Of a DNA stretch of 64,000 bases, positions 13,701 through 24,849 are shown one piece after another. Location of the stretch: NCBI GenBank assembly GCA_036346405.1, contig CM070553.1, forward strand, positions 75,518,976 through 75,582,975, in the 5' to 3' direction. The position numbers and the translations under genes were made by a program. This DNA comes from Phyllostachys edulis. Lineage: Eukaryota > Streptophyta > Magnoliopsida > Poales > Poaceae. The notes beneath the pieces are model-generated. The model worked only from the letters and a program-made list of their open reading frames with translations, had not been told where the DNA came from and did not search any database. Within the stretch, counting starts at the first letter, position 1. Every line of letters begins with the position of its first letter.

Positions 13701-14300
13701 TTGCAAATGAAAAATGAATTGCAAAATTGCTTTGGAATCTATTTAAATATTGCAACTAAAAACTTGCTTTATGCTAAAATAAGTCCAAAGCCTCATCCAC
13801 TTAATAAAGCTGACATGTAGTTAAACTATAGTTACGTTATATTACACGTCGCCTTTGCAGTACATTTTGTACTCATTTGCTTTGCTTAATAACTTTGTTG
13901 CAGAGGAGGTAGAGCCTAAAAAGCTTTACTTTTGTGAGATGTGCATGGGCTGGGAATCGAGCTAGGCGTCTTGGTTGGTTGCCTTGTGGGCTAAAGGCAA
14001 ACCTTGTGGCTCTCTTTTGGTTATCGCCATCTTATGGCATGTTGCTTCCGCTGTGTTACCTTTATTGTTGTATTTGGCCGGTCGGACCCTTTTGTAATAA
14101 CTCTAAGTTATGTATGTCTTTTATTCTAGTCGTGCTTTGGTTCTATGTCTTGAATGGGATTGATGCATGATTTTGTAAAGGGGTGTGTATACTGCATTCT
14201 GGGAAGTATACATATCTCGAAGACACGGATTATTATGTTTGTGATGCTAGGGTCAATGGATGACTAAGTATTACAAGCTTAATAAACCGGGGTCCTCACA

Positions 14301-15873
14301 GTGACAGGCCTGTGCAGACTTGAGAGGCGGAAGGCTGACCAGTATTTAATGCGGGTCAGCAAAGAGTCGTTGTAAGGTTCACAAGTTGACAGGCACGCTT
14401 TTTCTCTCTGCCTAGTAGCACGCATGCGTGACCGAGGAAGGAGAGGAACAGGGGAGTTCATTTTGACCGTTGGATAAGACTACGGGGAGGTCCCAACCCT
14501 CGGATGTTATTTTTGAACCGTTACGTTTTAAGTGACTGGGAGGAGGTCCTAGCCACACGATCTTGGACGGGGAGGTCGTGGCCCCACGATTTCCTTAACA
14601 CGGATGCGCACGAGGAAAAATGGGATTAGGAGGTCCAAGGCATTGGATCTAAATCCAACGGTGCGGACCTCCTGGGAGGACTTAACGTTGAGCACGCGGC
14701 TTTGATAAGTGAGGGGGAGGTCATGGCCTTTGGATTTAAATCCAAGGGCACACAACCAAAGGGAGGACTTAGGCGTCACTGCATAGCGCACAAGAGGTCA
14801 TGGCCGTGAGATTTACATCTAACGGCCACGACCTCACGTCTTGTTGGAGGTCTGATGCGCACAAGGCAGGAGGAGGTCGTGACCGTGGATTTTAATCCAG
14901 CGGTGCACAACATGAGATGGGGGAGGTTTTGTGCGCTTGATATCATTTGGGAGGTCGTGGGTCGTTGGATCGATCCAGCGGCTCGACCTCAACAAGGTGG
15001 GAGGTCCAAGGTTTTGATATGAGGGAGGTCATGGCCATGGATCTTTGATCCAGCGGCACAAGACCTCGATGGGTGGAGGACCTCGGCTGTGATAGTTTGC
15101 GAGAGGAGGTCGTGGCCTTTGGATTGAATCCAACGGCTACGACCTCAACAAGGCGGGAGGAGGACTTTGAGGTTTGATAACAAGGGGAGGTCATGAGCTG
15201 TTGGATCTTAATCCAACGGCAATGACCAGATGAGGTGGGGAGGTCCTTGCGGTGTTGACCGCGGAGGAGGTCGTGGCGGTTGGATGTAAATCCAACGGCT
15301 GCGACCTCATCAAGGTGGGAAGGGAGGTTTGATGGGTTGCGAAAGAGGTTGGGTTGGACCAGCTTTGCAAAGCGATTCAGCCCAAGGAACAGTGTAAGCT
15401 CTTAAATTCAATTTTAACAACTGAGATTTCGCAGAATTGATTGGGATAGCAATTTAACTCCAAAATTTATGAAATTTTAACTGGAGCTTGCTGACATTAA
15501 GATTCACCTTACATAAAATTTCCAGAGGTTATTATGCAATGCATTTTTCTCAGGAAATTCATGAAGGCTGTTCAAGGATTTGTTTTACCTCCAAAATTAT
15601 CAAACAAGTTTTATAACTCATGATATTTTTCAGAGAGGTCCCACATCATCTCTAGGACCAAGGAAAAATATTTCAAGGGTTGGCACAAGAGTTGGGACAA
15701 AAGGAAAATGAGTTCGACTTTTGGTCACAAGAGCTTTATGTTTTTGGATTACACAACTCTTGGACAAGAATTACATGAGAGTTTAGGGGTTTCAAGGTGT
15801 GAGAAAAAGTTTTAATTTCTACACATTTAATTACATTTGAAACAAACCCTGATTATACATTTGGGATGTTACA
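14301..15873 (-). mobile_element. Family-A solo LTR A1, right half
   Basis: Continuation of A1 after the A3 insertion. The first five bases are the right GTGAC duplication. The segment is complementary to 9269-10630 of A3 and ends GGGATGTTACA at 15873, followed by ACTTA (15874-15878), the duplication matching 5759-5763. It includes a palindrome array (separate entry). Confidence 0.88.
14500..15320 (-). repeat. Palindrome array bounded by GGAGGTC/GACCTC (A1)
   Basis: At least nine imperfect palindromes with TTGGAT-type and ATCCAA-type arms bounded by GGAGGTC and GACCTC. The clearest is 15103-15147, where an arm GAGGTCGTGGCC is followed by TTTGGATTGAATCCAA and closes with GACCTC. Others lie near 14634-14668, 14716-14755, 14794-14836, 14953-14993, 15024-15067, 15187-15228 and 15267-15308. 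This is the complement of the A3 array, with more copies. Confidence 0.75.
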
Positions 15874-16767
15874 ACTTAGCTGTGCCGGCATACCAAAGGA
15901 AGTTTGCTAAATAGCTTGGCGAAAAGGTGGTCTGACGTGTGGGTACATTGGTGCACCCCTGTAGGGTTAAATCTATTCGAATAGCCTCATCCTAGGTTAT
16001 GGACATGCTTGGTAAGGTCGTGCAAGAACTAGACTATAACCTTTAATTAAAACTTGTTGGGTTGGTATGAATTGGTAATTCATGCTATTGTTATGGTGAC
16101 TATTGGGTTAGTCACTTCCAGGTTGTCTTTATTGTTGTTATTATTATTGTATTGCTGTTATTTCAACAATTAAAAACAGTTTGTCAAATTGCTTGAAATC
16201 TATTACATTATTGCAAATGAAAACTTGCTTTATGCTAAAATTGAGCCTAGAGCCTTCCACAATTAAATAAGCTTTCATGTAGTTATGTATGGGCTGTTAC
16301 ACTACACGTCAGTCTTGTGAGTACATTTTTGTACTCGTTTGCTTTGCTTAAATTTAATTGTTGCAGAGGAGGAAGTTGATCCCCAAGGGATCCACTTTTG
16401 TGAGATGTGCGGCGGGTTTGACGACTAGGTTGGTGGCCCGGTTGGTTGCCTTGTGGGTTAAAGGCACACTAATTGGCTCTTGTTTATCGCCATCTTATGG
16501 CTTTTGCTTCCGCTATTGTTTAACTCTTTAGCTTGTATTTGGCCGGTCGGCCCCTTTTGTAATAACTCTATTATGTATGTCCTTTGCTTTATTTAGTTCG
16601 TGCTTTGGTTCTATGTTTGTATGGAATTGATGCATGATTTTGTAAAAGGGTGTATGTACAGCACTTCTGGGATGTACATATTTTCCCGAGGCACGGGATA
16701 TTTTGCTTGTGATGCTAGGGTCAGTGGATGACTAAGCCTTATAAGCTAAATACCCCGGGGTCTCACA
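15874..16767 (+). mobile_element. Family-A LTR A0, right portion (LTR 3' end)
   Basis: A0 resumes after A1. The first five bases are the ACTTA duplication. It is co-linear with 13410-14300 of A3 and ends ...GGGGTCTCACA at 16767. It contains the exact palindrome CTATTCGAATAG at 15973-15984 and a GAGTAC/GTACTC hairpin near 16320-16340. It abuts family-B sequence at 16768, so A0 was inserted into the B0 LTR. The following GGCTG is the presumed duplication, with its partner outside the window. Confidence 0.8.
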
Positions 16768-18186
16768 GGCTGGTTTGAACACAAAACCGTTTTATGCTCG
16801 GGCGAGTTGGCAGGGAATTTGAGTAGTGGGTGCAGCATGCACATCAGGTTGTGGTCAGACTCGCCTGAGCAGCCAACTAAGGACTTAACCTTGTGAGCCA
16901 TTGATCTGGACCATGCCGTGCAACCACATGTCCATTATGGGGTGGACCGGGTGTAATAATTAGGGATGCTTGATTCGGTTCTAGTGTGGTTGAGAATGGC
17001 GCAAAAGGGGGCCGGATTGAGGTGAATCCTTAGCGAGCAGAACTGGGTTCAAGCGGACCTTTGTAAAAGCCTGGTGGTAGTCTCTATTTGATTCACATGT
17101 CTAAGGTAACGTGTGTAATATCATGCGACTACCTCTTCTGGGTAAAGATGTACACCTCTGTAGAGTAAATCTATTCGAATAGCTGCGTCCTCGGTTATGG
17201 ACATGCCCAGAGATTTCGAACGAGGTGTAGACTTTCAAAAGGAGGTCTTGTGAGCCCTAGAGTGGTCCAGGGAGCTCCAGAGTGGGTGCTCTGGGGTGGG
17301 TCTTGGAGCTCTAGGGTGGTCTTGGGGTTCTCTGGAGTGGATGCTCCAAAGAGGTCTTGGTTGGTGCCTTGGGAGTTGTTCTGGTTGTAGGGTGCGACCA
17401 GGCCCTTGGGAGTGGTCTTGAGAGTGAGTGGGTGCTCACGACCTCCTTTGAAAAATCAATGCACTTATGTATTATTCTTTTAACTTGAGCTTTGCAATCT
17501 ACTTATGCTATTCAATGTCAAATATTGCTTTCTGCCAACTAACCCTACAGCTCACTATTGTCAAGGCGTGCATAAATATTATTTGCATTCTTATTTCCCC
17601 ACGGCTTGCTGAGTACATTCAAAGTACCCATGGCTTGTGCCCTCTGTTTTAATCAGCAGAGAAGGGAGATCCAGAAAGTGTAGTGCTCTATGATGAGGAC
17701 CTCTTTTGAATACCTTGCGCATAGGAGATGTCCTCCACTCGGTAACTTGTGGGCTTGCCGATTGGCCTTCACGTGTATTATGTTTCTGCTGCAGGTTCTA
17801 TTTTGAGTTGTAAGCCCGTGGGGCAATCTTGTAAAAACCTTGAACGTAAGGTCTTTTGCTAATAAATATGTGTTTTTTTGTCTACTTCATCTCTTTTGAG
17901 CTTGTTGTATGGAATTGATCACACCAATGTTGAGTTTGTGCAAGCTAGCCAATCTGATCTTGGGACTAGCTCACATTGCACAAGGACTAGGACTCCTCGG
18001 GTGGTCTTGAAGGACCTCCAGGTGGACCTTCGAGTCCTCCTGGGAGGTCCTGAAGACCTTCTGGTGGCCCTGGGAGACCTCCTTGGGTGGTCTTGGAGGA
18101 CCTCCCAGACCTCCAGGTGGTCCTGTCAGATCTCCTGGGAGGTCTTAGGAGATCTCTCCTGGTGCAACCCGAGAGAGGTCCTCACA
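16768..18186 (+). mobile_element. Family-B element B0: 3' portion of its 5' LTR
   Basis: LTR 3' portion similar to 30440-32037 (B1) and to the complement of 45248-48240 (E1). It contains CTATTCGAATAG at 17171-17182 and the GAGTAC...GTAC block near 17610. Its terminal 200 bp are very rich in GACCTCC and GGAGGTC (17990-18180), and it ends CTCACA at 18186. A primer-binding sequence starts 5 bp later, which identifies this as a 5' LTR. The upstream part is displaced by A0 to the left of the window. Confidence 0.8.
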
Positions 18187-18190
18187 AAGG

Positions 18191-18202
18191 TGGTACCAGA
18201 GC
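18191..18202 (+). other. Primer-binding site (initiator tRNA-Met type), B0
   Basis: TGGTACCAGAGC, one mismatch from the TGGTATCAGAGC complement of the initiator tRNA-Met 3' end, 4 bp past the LTR end. The 535 bp from here to the gag ATG hold no recognisable gene and form the untranslated leader. Confidence 0.75.
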
Positions 18203-18738
18203 TCCATACCGACTGTAGGACGTAACCTTAGTTAGCATGGTCATTTTAGTCGAGTTTCAAAAATTATTTTCTAAATCAAATCAACCTGAAAATCTGACTA
18301 GTGGTTCTCCTCTTGTCTTGTTCTATTTTGTTCTCACCTCACTCTAGTCTTTTCTTGTCCTATTCTCAGGCTCTTGCATCTTATCCCTTCTGGAACCTTG
18401 TTTTCAAACTCAATTGATCTCCTTATCTTAGTAATATCTGTAGGACTGAGCCTTGTTCTAGTTGACCCTCCCCTTAAGTTAAGCTAGAGGTGCTCCAGTA
18501 GAGTGGTCCTCCCCATTGTCGTATCGCTAGCTTGTGCAATAAGACTCCAGTAGGAGGTCATATTGCATCTTTTTGCCTCTTTTGGCCTCTTGGCCACTTG
18601 CTCTTTTGGGTTAAACCTACTTTTCCCCAACTAGGATGTTCCATCTTTCTCCCTTGTTCTCACTTGTCTATGATGCTTTCCCCTCTCACCTATTGTGCTT
18701 TCTTCTCCTCATCTATTAAGCTTGAGAAGTGTGTGCAG

Positions 18739-19667
18739 ATGGTTCAGACTCGGCATTCAGCAAGTCAAGATGAGCTAGTGGATCCCTCTTTGCCGTCACC
18801 ACCTCCTATGGCAGCCCCTGCAGATCAGAAATTGAGTCAGTTTATGGCAGCCCAAGCTCAGTTGATGAATGCCATGATGCAGAACATGAACCAAATGATG
18901 GCTCAATAGAACCAAGCAAATTCTTGCCTCGCTCTCAATGATGAACCGTAACGACCAAAGTCACGCCTTGCCACCACCACCACCAGTTTTCCCTCAGTCC
19001 AAGTTGGCAGAGTTCATGAGGACACAACCTCCTACATTCTCCAGTTCCTCTGAGCCTTTGGACGCCGATGACTGGCTGCGCACGATAGAAAGGAAGCTTG
19101 CCATCATCCGTTGTGACGGCTGTGAAAGAGTTCTCTATGCATCGCACCAACTTAAAGGTACAGCAGCAGAATGGTGGGAGAACTATTGTGCAACCCATGC
19201 AGATCCCCAGAGCATCACTTGGACCGAATTCTCTGAAGCCTTCCGCCACTACCATATTCCAGATGGAAAGGTGGAAATGAAGAAGAATGAGTTTCATGAG
19301 CTAAAGCAAGGAAGTTTGTCAGTGGGTGAATATCTCGACAAGTTCACTCAGCTTGCCCGTTATGCCCCAGAGGATGTTACCACCGATGATGCCAGACAGA
19401 AGAGGTTTAAGCGAGGACTCAACCCAAGCTTGAAGGTCTAGGTCATTGGCAATGACTATGCATATTTTCAGTATCTTGTGAACAAAGCCATGCTGATTGA
19501 AGAATCCCGCCGTGAGCTCATAGAGTCATACAAGAGGAAGATGTCACAGCCTGGTGCTCATCAAGGACACCCACGAGCCAGACGCGTTTGGCAAAGACCA
19601 AAGACGGCCTTTCCAGACCTCCTGGTGCCCTCAGTACCTCTGCAGTAGCACCTCACCCGGCCTCTCA
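18739..19667 (+). pseudogene. B0 gag (capsid) pseudogene, truncated
   Basis: Family-B gag, the structural protein that would package retrotransposon RNA in the cytoplasm. The ATG at 18739 opens MVQTRHSASQ, matching the E1 gag start (55021, minus strand). A run of AQ/MN-rich residues precedes the capsid (Retrotrans_gag) core containing EWWENYC and FTQLARYAPED. Defects seen: a TAG at 18907-18909 where E1 retains glutamine, a frameshift between 18909 and 18938, and a TAG at 19439-19441. The frame is lost at about 19667, before any zinc knuckle, where the sequence switches to reverse family-A LTR. Protease, polymerase and the 3' LTR of B0 are absent. Confidence 0.85.
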
Positions 19668-19693
19668 GAACATAATTAACAATCTAGAGGTGA

Positions 19694-22600
19694 TGTGAGG
19701 ACCCCAGAATATTGGAGGTTTATACCGGATTAACAATCATACCAAAAGCATAATTCTTAATCAAGAACAACCAATTCTTAATTAAAAATTATACTAGAAG
19801 CATAATTCTTAACAAGGTACAAATCCAATATTCAAGTTCCCGGATATATGTATCACAATAGTTCCCAGGTTCCAGACCATTGCACATATATCCTCAAACA
19901 ACATTGTATCATACATACAAGGCATACATTTACATAATTATACATAGCATGTTACAATTCGGTTTGGAATTCTACAATATTATGTGACTTTGGTCACAAC
20001 AAAACTTTACAGCGGAAGCAAAACGAAACAGTAAAAGACCACCAATGGCCTCCCATCACCCTCAGGCTATTGAGTGGAAGTTAGAACTAGCTTCACTCAT
20101 TAGCATCACCCTGATCGGCGCTAACGGGCATCTCATACAAATAACCATCCTTACCTGCAACAAGAGGTTATAAAACCTGAGTACAGAAGGTGCTCGCAAG
20201 ACTTACACAAACTATAAAAAGAAAGTGTTTAATAGAACCTATTCAAAGGAGTAGAATTTGTACATGCATAAGGTTAACAACAGGAAGGTTATAATGGTTT
20301 CAATTTTTGCGTAAAGCAGTACATCTTAAGCCTACACTTGCTAAGTTTTGGCAAAGTAGTTTTATAAATCAATTTGGACTAAAACAGTAAGTAAAAGAGA
20401 GCATAATCATAAATAATAACCACATTTAAGCAGCTGTCCATTAATCACAAAAACACTGTATAAATATGTCTCATATCGAAATAGCATAGATACAAAGTTT
20501 CATTTCAAAGTCTATACAAAGATCTATTCAACTCAAGCGTTGTCCGTAACCGTGGACACGGCTATTCGAATAGTTTTGAACCCTACAGGGGTGTACATCT
20601 TTACCCACACGACTTAGCTAGCCTGTAAGCCTCCAGAATGATAGCACACTGCCTTTGGTATGCCGGCCGGGTAAACTAAGATTTGGTGTTTTTTCAACAA
20701 GTTGACACTATTGAGCTGGAATACCCATGTGTGACTGATCCCGCTTAGTTCAAGTTACTAATAGTACCTGCCAACCGGGGGTCCACATGTTGTGCCGAGA
20801 ATGCCGACCCGATCAACAAAAATTAAATAACAGAAAGTAGAAGTGTGCTAGCTGCACATATTAGATCGCAATCGGAGCCCTTAAGGTACGTACATGTGAT
20901 GGAACGCATGTACGTCCTCACCCTCTTAAGAACATATGATACAGATATGAGATCAAACACATATGTCCTTACTTTCCTATTTTCCAACTCAGTAGCATTA
21001 ACTTTTTACTCAACCAAACAGTGCCCATACACTGCGTGTGGAAGTACGTTGGGGCTTGAATCGTTCAGTCAATGTTCAGTCCTTAATTAATCCAGACAAG
21101 ACAACCACATTTCCCAATCTCGTGTACTGAGGCACCATCACTAGCATCCACTTGTCCAGATTTATAATCAATGTAAATAAACAAAATTTGCTTTCATTTC
21201 AGATTTAATTAGGCTGAACAAAGAATCAAAATAAATTAATTTCATTTAATATTTCCAAGTTGGTAAAATAAACTTGACAACACTACAGACTGCATGGCTA
21301 AGCAATTCCTGGAATAAGTACTTTAGTATAGAAGCACTACCTTAGGGTTGAGTGTATGATCAGATTAAAGGTATGCCGCAAGTGTTAGGTGGTAACTAAC
21401 TATTAACAGATCACAAATCAATTTTTAGGAAACTAGCATGTAACAGTGTCACTGTTTTTAGAAATCTACAGTACAAAATTTGGGATCAATATGGTGCAGA
21501 GAGGTTGCTTGCCTTGATAGTAATAAACCTCTTGTTCAGGTTCTTGTTGCTCAGAAATAGTTTCAACTACTTCAGAAGAACCGGAATCTAGAACACAAAA
21601 GTCCAATGAATAGCAAGAAAATGGCAGAGAGCAAAATGCAGAAAAGAGTGCATGATCAAAAGCTTAATGCATAATTAGCAACATGCTTAAGTTGTCTCTA
21701 GCTTAAGTGAGAATGATAACCCATCTTTAATACCCACTGGTACTAATTGTCAAAATTAGGGTTTAGCATAGCACTGCATTTTTCAGATTTTGAACTGAAA
21801 CAGGACAGATTAAGTGAATTGTCAATTTACATACACTGAAAACAAAACTTCTTTGCTTAAATTACAGCTAAGTTAATAGGGATAGAAACCTAACTTATCA
21901 CTCATAAGCTTTACTAGTAAGAATAGAAGGCTACAACTGGCTGGATATGTTGCCAACATGGCCGGCAAGAAAACAGCAAGACCGAACTGAGATTCGGTTA
22001 GCTAAAGTTTCAGATTTTGGGAAAAATCTGAAAATGGACAGATTTCCAAATGAATATGGTTGCTGATTTCTACAAATCACAGGTTAATAAAGTTAAAGAG
22101 TCTAACTTATCACTTATACACTTTACTAGAAGAAATAGAGGGCTACATCTTGTTGTATACATTGTCAGCATGACCAGCAATAGCAGCAAGCAAAGAATTG
22201 AGCTTCAGTCAGCTACAGTTTCAGGTTTTAGCAAAAACCGAAAATTTGGACAGATTGACAAAAGAATGGTTTGCTGACTTTGCATTGCGAACAAACTAAT
22301 GATTTTGCTTAAGTTACAGCTAAATGGTAAAACTTAAAGCCTAACTTATTATTTAACATCAATTACTACTAATTATCAAAATTTGAGGCTTAACCTAAAA
22401 CTGCCGTGTTCAGATTTTGCAAACTGAAAAACTGGACAGATTACAAAGGAAAGTTTGCTGCTCCATTAAGCTCTGACCAAAAGGATATTTTTTTATTAAG
22501 CTACAGCTAAACAAGTAAAACTAAAAGTTTAACTCATCACTTAGCATCAATTAACACTAATTATCAATTTTCGGTTGAAACTGGACTGCAGTTTCAGATT

Positions 22601-24237
22601 TTGGAAATCTGAAAACAGGACAGATTCAAAAGAATGGTTGGCTGCTCTAAACCTACACAAGTAAAAGTGCTATGCCTAAGTTTAGAGTATTCTCGACTAG
22701 GTTAGGAGGTTAACTCACCATTTACTAGCAGCAATTGACAAGAATTAAAGGGTTAAAGATATAAGAGGTTGCTGCACTGTTGGTTAAACTGAAAACAGAC
22801 AGAGCACAGCGGCTGCTTGGACAGATTGCAAAGAAATGAAGTTTGCTGTTTTTAACAGATTGAAAGACACTCTTAAGTAAAAATCTTTGCTGGAGTTTAA
22901 AGTTGATCTTTTAGGAAAGATAGGAGCCTAACACAACCCCTGTTAGCAATAACCCGCAAAGGCCAACAGAAATAATAGAGCTGCAGTTTTGTCGGTTTGA
23001 CTGTCACAAAACAGCAAAACAGATTGCTGATTTTGCTGATTTGGAAACATCATACGCAAAAGAAATTGCTGCTTATGCTACTAGGATTTAGTAGGTAGCT
23101 CACTACACTGAGAAGTTGAATTAGAAAAGATTTACAAACTCTAAAAGATATGAAAGACCGAAAAGTTATAAAAAGAACTTTTCAGTTAAAGCAAGATTTG
23201 AGTACCACATGCACAAGTGAGAGATTTAGATCAACTATTGGGGTCCCTAAGAAGCTTAAGATGGAAAGAAATAAGATCATGACTTACCAGCCAAGGTTGG
23301 AGAAGAAGATTTGAAATTTTTTGGCAAGAAATCACCAAGTGGTGCTTCAGCCGGTTCGGTTCAACAGAGAGCAGATTTTCGGCTCAACCTGGAAATGATG
23401 CCCAAAACTCACCTCATTAAGTGAATTAAGCATCAAGAGAGATGAGCATGAGGTGAGAGTAGGAGAAGCTTCACTGGGCAAGAAAATGGATGAGGGAAGC
23501 TCCTTCGGTCAACAATGTCAGAGAGCCCAAAAGCTAGGGTTTAATGGAGGTTGAACCTCCAGTGCAAATGGAGAGGGTTCTGGAGATGGATGCGGTGGCA
23601 GGGTGATACCAGGTGGCAGAGGTTCACTTGCTAGCTTACGGCGAAACGCCACCTTCTCCAGTGCTCAGGTCGGCAGTGAAGCTCACGGCGAGAGGAGGAA
23701 GAGATGCAGCGCTGCCCTGTGCTCCTCTTGACAGCCACAGCACCCACACACGATGCAAACTCAAAGAATGACAGCCGTTTGATCTAAAAGGAGCGGCTGA
23801 AATTGATGGGGGCTTAAAAGAAATAGCAAATCAATTTGTAAAAATATGAAATTTTGCAAGAATGCTACTGGGATGTTATATACCCTAAATAAAATTTAAA
23901 ATCCACTGTTTACCCTTTTAAAATACATAAATAATTCACTTAACCCAATAGGTTTATTTTAAGACATATTTTTCTCAAGATCAAAATAATTTCTGAAAAT
24001 TCAACAAAATTATTATTATTTTTTTGGCTAGGATATTTCATCTGGTTTATAATAAAAATACTTCCTGCTCTTAATACCAACATTGACTGGTATTTTCTTT
24101 TGAAGCTTTAAACAAGTTTTGGACTTTGGCTAGGAAAAATGGAGATTTTAGATTGTAATCACATATCCAAGTTTCAAAATAAACAGTGTGCTACGAAAAG
24201 CATCTTGTTGCTGTTTATTAAAACTGGGACTGTTACA
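19694..24237 (-). mobile_element. Family-D solo LTR D1 (4544 bp)
   Basis: Reverse LTR from TGTGAGGACCCC at 19694 to GGGACTGTTACA at 24237, flanked by the duplication GGTGA at 19689-19693 and 24238-24242. No internal domain is present. The minus-strand start, TGTAACAGTCCC, is homologous to the forward LTR D2 at 43798. It contains CTATTCGAATAG at 20562-20573, the GCTTGCCTTG block at 21507-21516, and a tandem module array at 21803-22830. The 23600-23830 region is GC-rich and probably the promoter side. Open frames at 20845 and 22050 carry no domain. Confidence 0.9.
21803..22830 (-). repeat. About 200-bp tandem modules in D1
   Basis: Six diverged modules, each marked by GGACAGATT at 21803, 22036, 22248, 22434, 22618 and 22819 (spacings 233, 212, 186, 184 and 201 bp). 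Between anchors recur a TTACAGCTAA-like block, a CTAACTTATCACTTA-like block and a TTTCAGATTTTG-like block. Degenerate copies may extend to about 23050. Confidence 0.7.
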
Positions 24238-24242
24238 GGTGA

Positions 24243-24645
24243 CTTCCCACAGCCACCACAACAATAGTACGAATTACCCATTCGTACCAACCAAATTCAA
24301 GTTTTATCAAAATGTTATAGTCTAACTCTCGAAAGACCTCCCCAAGCGTGTCCATAACCAAGGACTTGGCTATTTGAATAGATTAAAACCCTGCAGGAGT
24401 GTACAACTTTACCCACATGTCAGACCGTTCCTTTTGCCACCGGATAAAGCACACTTCTGAAGGTATACCGGCAGAGCTAAGTCCTACGAGACGTTTTCCA
24501 ATGGAGTGAATTAATTAAGAGTCGTACGTATGAGGGTTAACCCTCTATGAACCACCCATCCTGGACTCCCACAGAGGACCCATACGTTGTGTCAGAGACA
24601 TTGGCCCAGCCGTAGCAACTACCAACACTCCTCGGGCAAGGGAAC
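24243..24645 (-). mobile_element. Family-A LTR A2, left fragment
   Basis: Reverse family-A LTR sequence matching 6430-6780 of A1, including the CpG-decayed palindrome CTATTTGAATAG at 24370-24381. A further 26 bp (19668-19693) lies on the other side of D1, directly fused to the truncated B0 gag. The LTR 3' terminus expected further left is missing, so the left end of A2 was lost in a deletion rather than being an insertion boundary. GGAAC at 24641-24645 is the left duplication of C1. Confidence 0.72.
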
Positions 24646-24849
24646 GGTAACGTCCCAAAATTTGGCTTTTCAAAAACTTTTGAGTAGTTCAGCAAGAAGC
24701 AAGACGTTGTCCCGCAAGTGTTCAGAAGAGCAGTGTTGTCAAAGTCAAATCAGTTTGAAAGCCAGAAGAGAACCCGAAGGCTGAGTTCTTTAACCTATTC
24801 TATAGCTAGCCTGAATCTCGGGGACGAGATTCCTTTAAGGGGGGAGGTT
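24646..24849 (+). mobile_element. C1: 5' LTR stub fused to the end of its internal region
   Basis: 24646-24689 repeats the first 44 bp of the C1 3' LTR (from 24850) with a few mismatches, including GG for the terminal TG. At 24690 it jumps into the last roughly 150 bp of the internal region. The 24800-24847 stretch matches the same place in E2 (complement of 59397-59430) and includes the polypurine tract. The rest of the 5' LTR, primer site, gag and nearly all of pol have therefore been deleted. GGAAC duplications at 24641-24645 and 34319-34323 bound the whole C1 element, so the deletion is internal. Confidence 0.8.
24837..24847 (+). other. Polypurine tract of C1
   Basis: AAGGGGGGAGG immediately before TT and the 3' LTR start TGTAACGTCCC at 24850. 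It is the plus-strand priming site for reverse transcription. The complement occurs at the equivalent place in E2 (59398-59412). Confidence 0.8.

Larger units (their letters stand above)
9269..14300 (+). mobile_element. Family-A solo LTR A3 (complete, 5032 bp)
   Basis: Complete forward LTR from TGTAACATCCC at 9269 to GGTCCTCACA at 14300. It is flanked by identical 5-bp duplications GTGAC at 9264-9268 and 14301-14305. It holds no primer site or polypurine tract and no gag-pol, so it is a solo LTR. It sits in A1, a member of the same family in the opposite orientation. Recognisable parts in order are a palindrome array (about 9835-10320), the TATA box (10723), a GACCTCC-rich segment (11400-11900), the AAGGCAAG/TTTGATCAT block (12713-12733), the palindrome CTATTCGAATAG (13509-13520) and a GTAC-flanked hairpin near 13860. 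Confidence 0.92.

Noticed and set aside
5764..16767. One large inverted duplication or palindrome
   Set aside because: Perfect 5-bp target duplications at A1 (ACTTA) and A3 (GTGAC) show separate insertions of related LTRs in opposite orientation.
18191..18202. Possible tRNA fragment
   Set aside because: Only the primer-binding complement of initiator tRNA-Met is present. There is no cloverleaf, and it sits directly after an LTR end.
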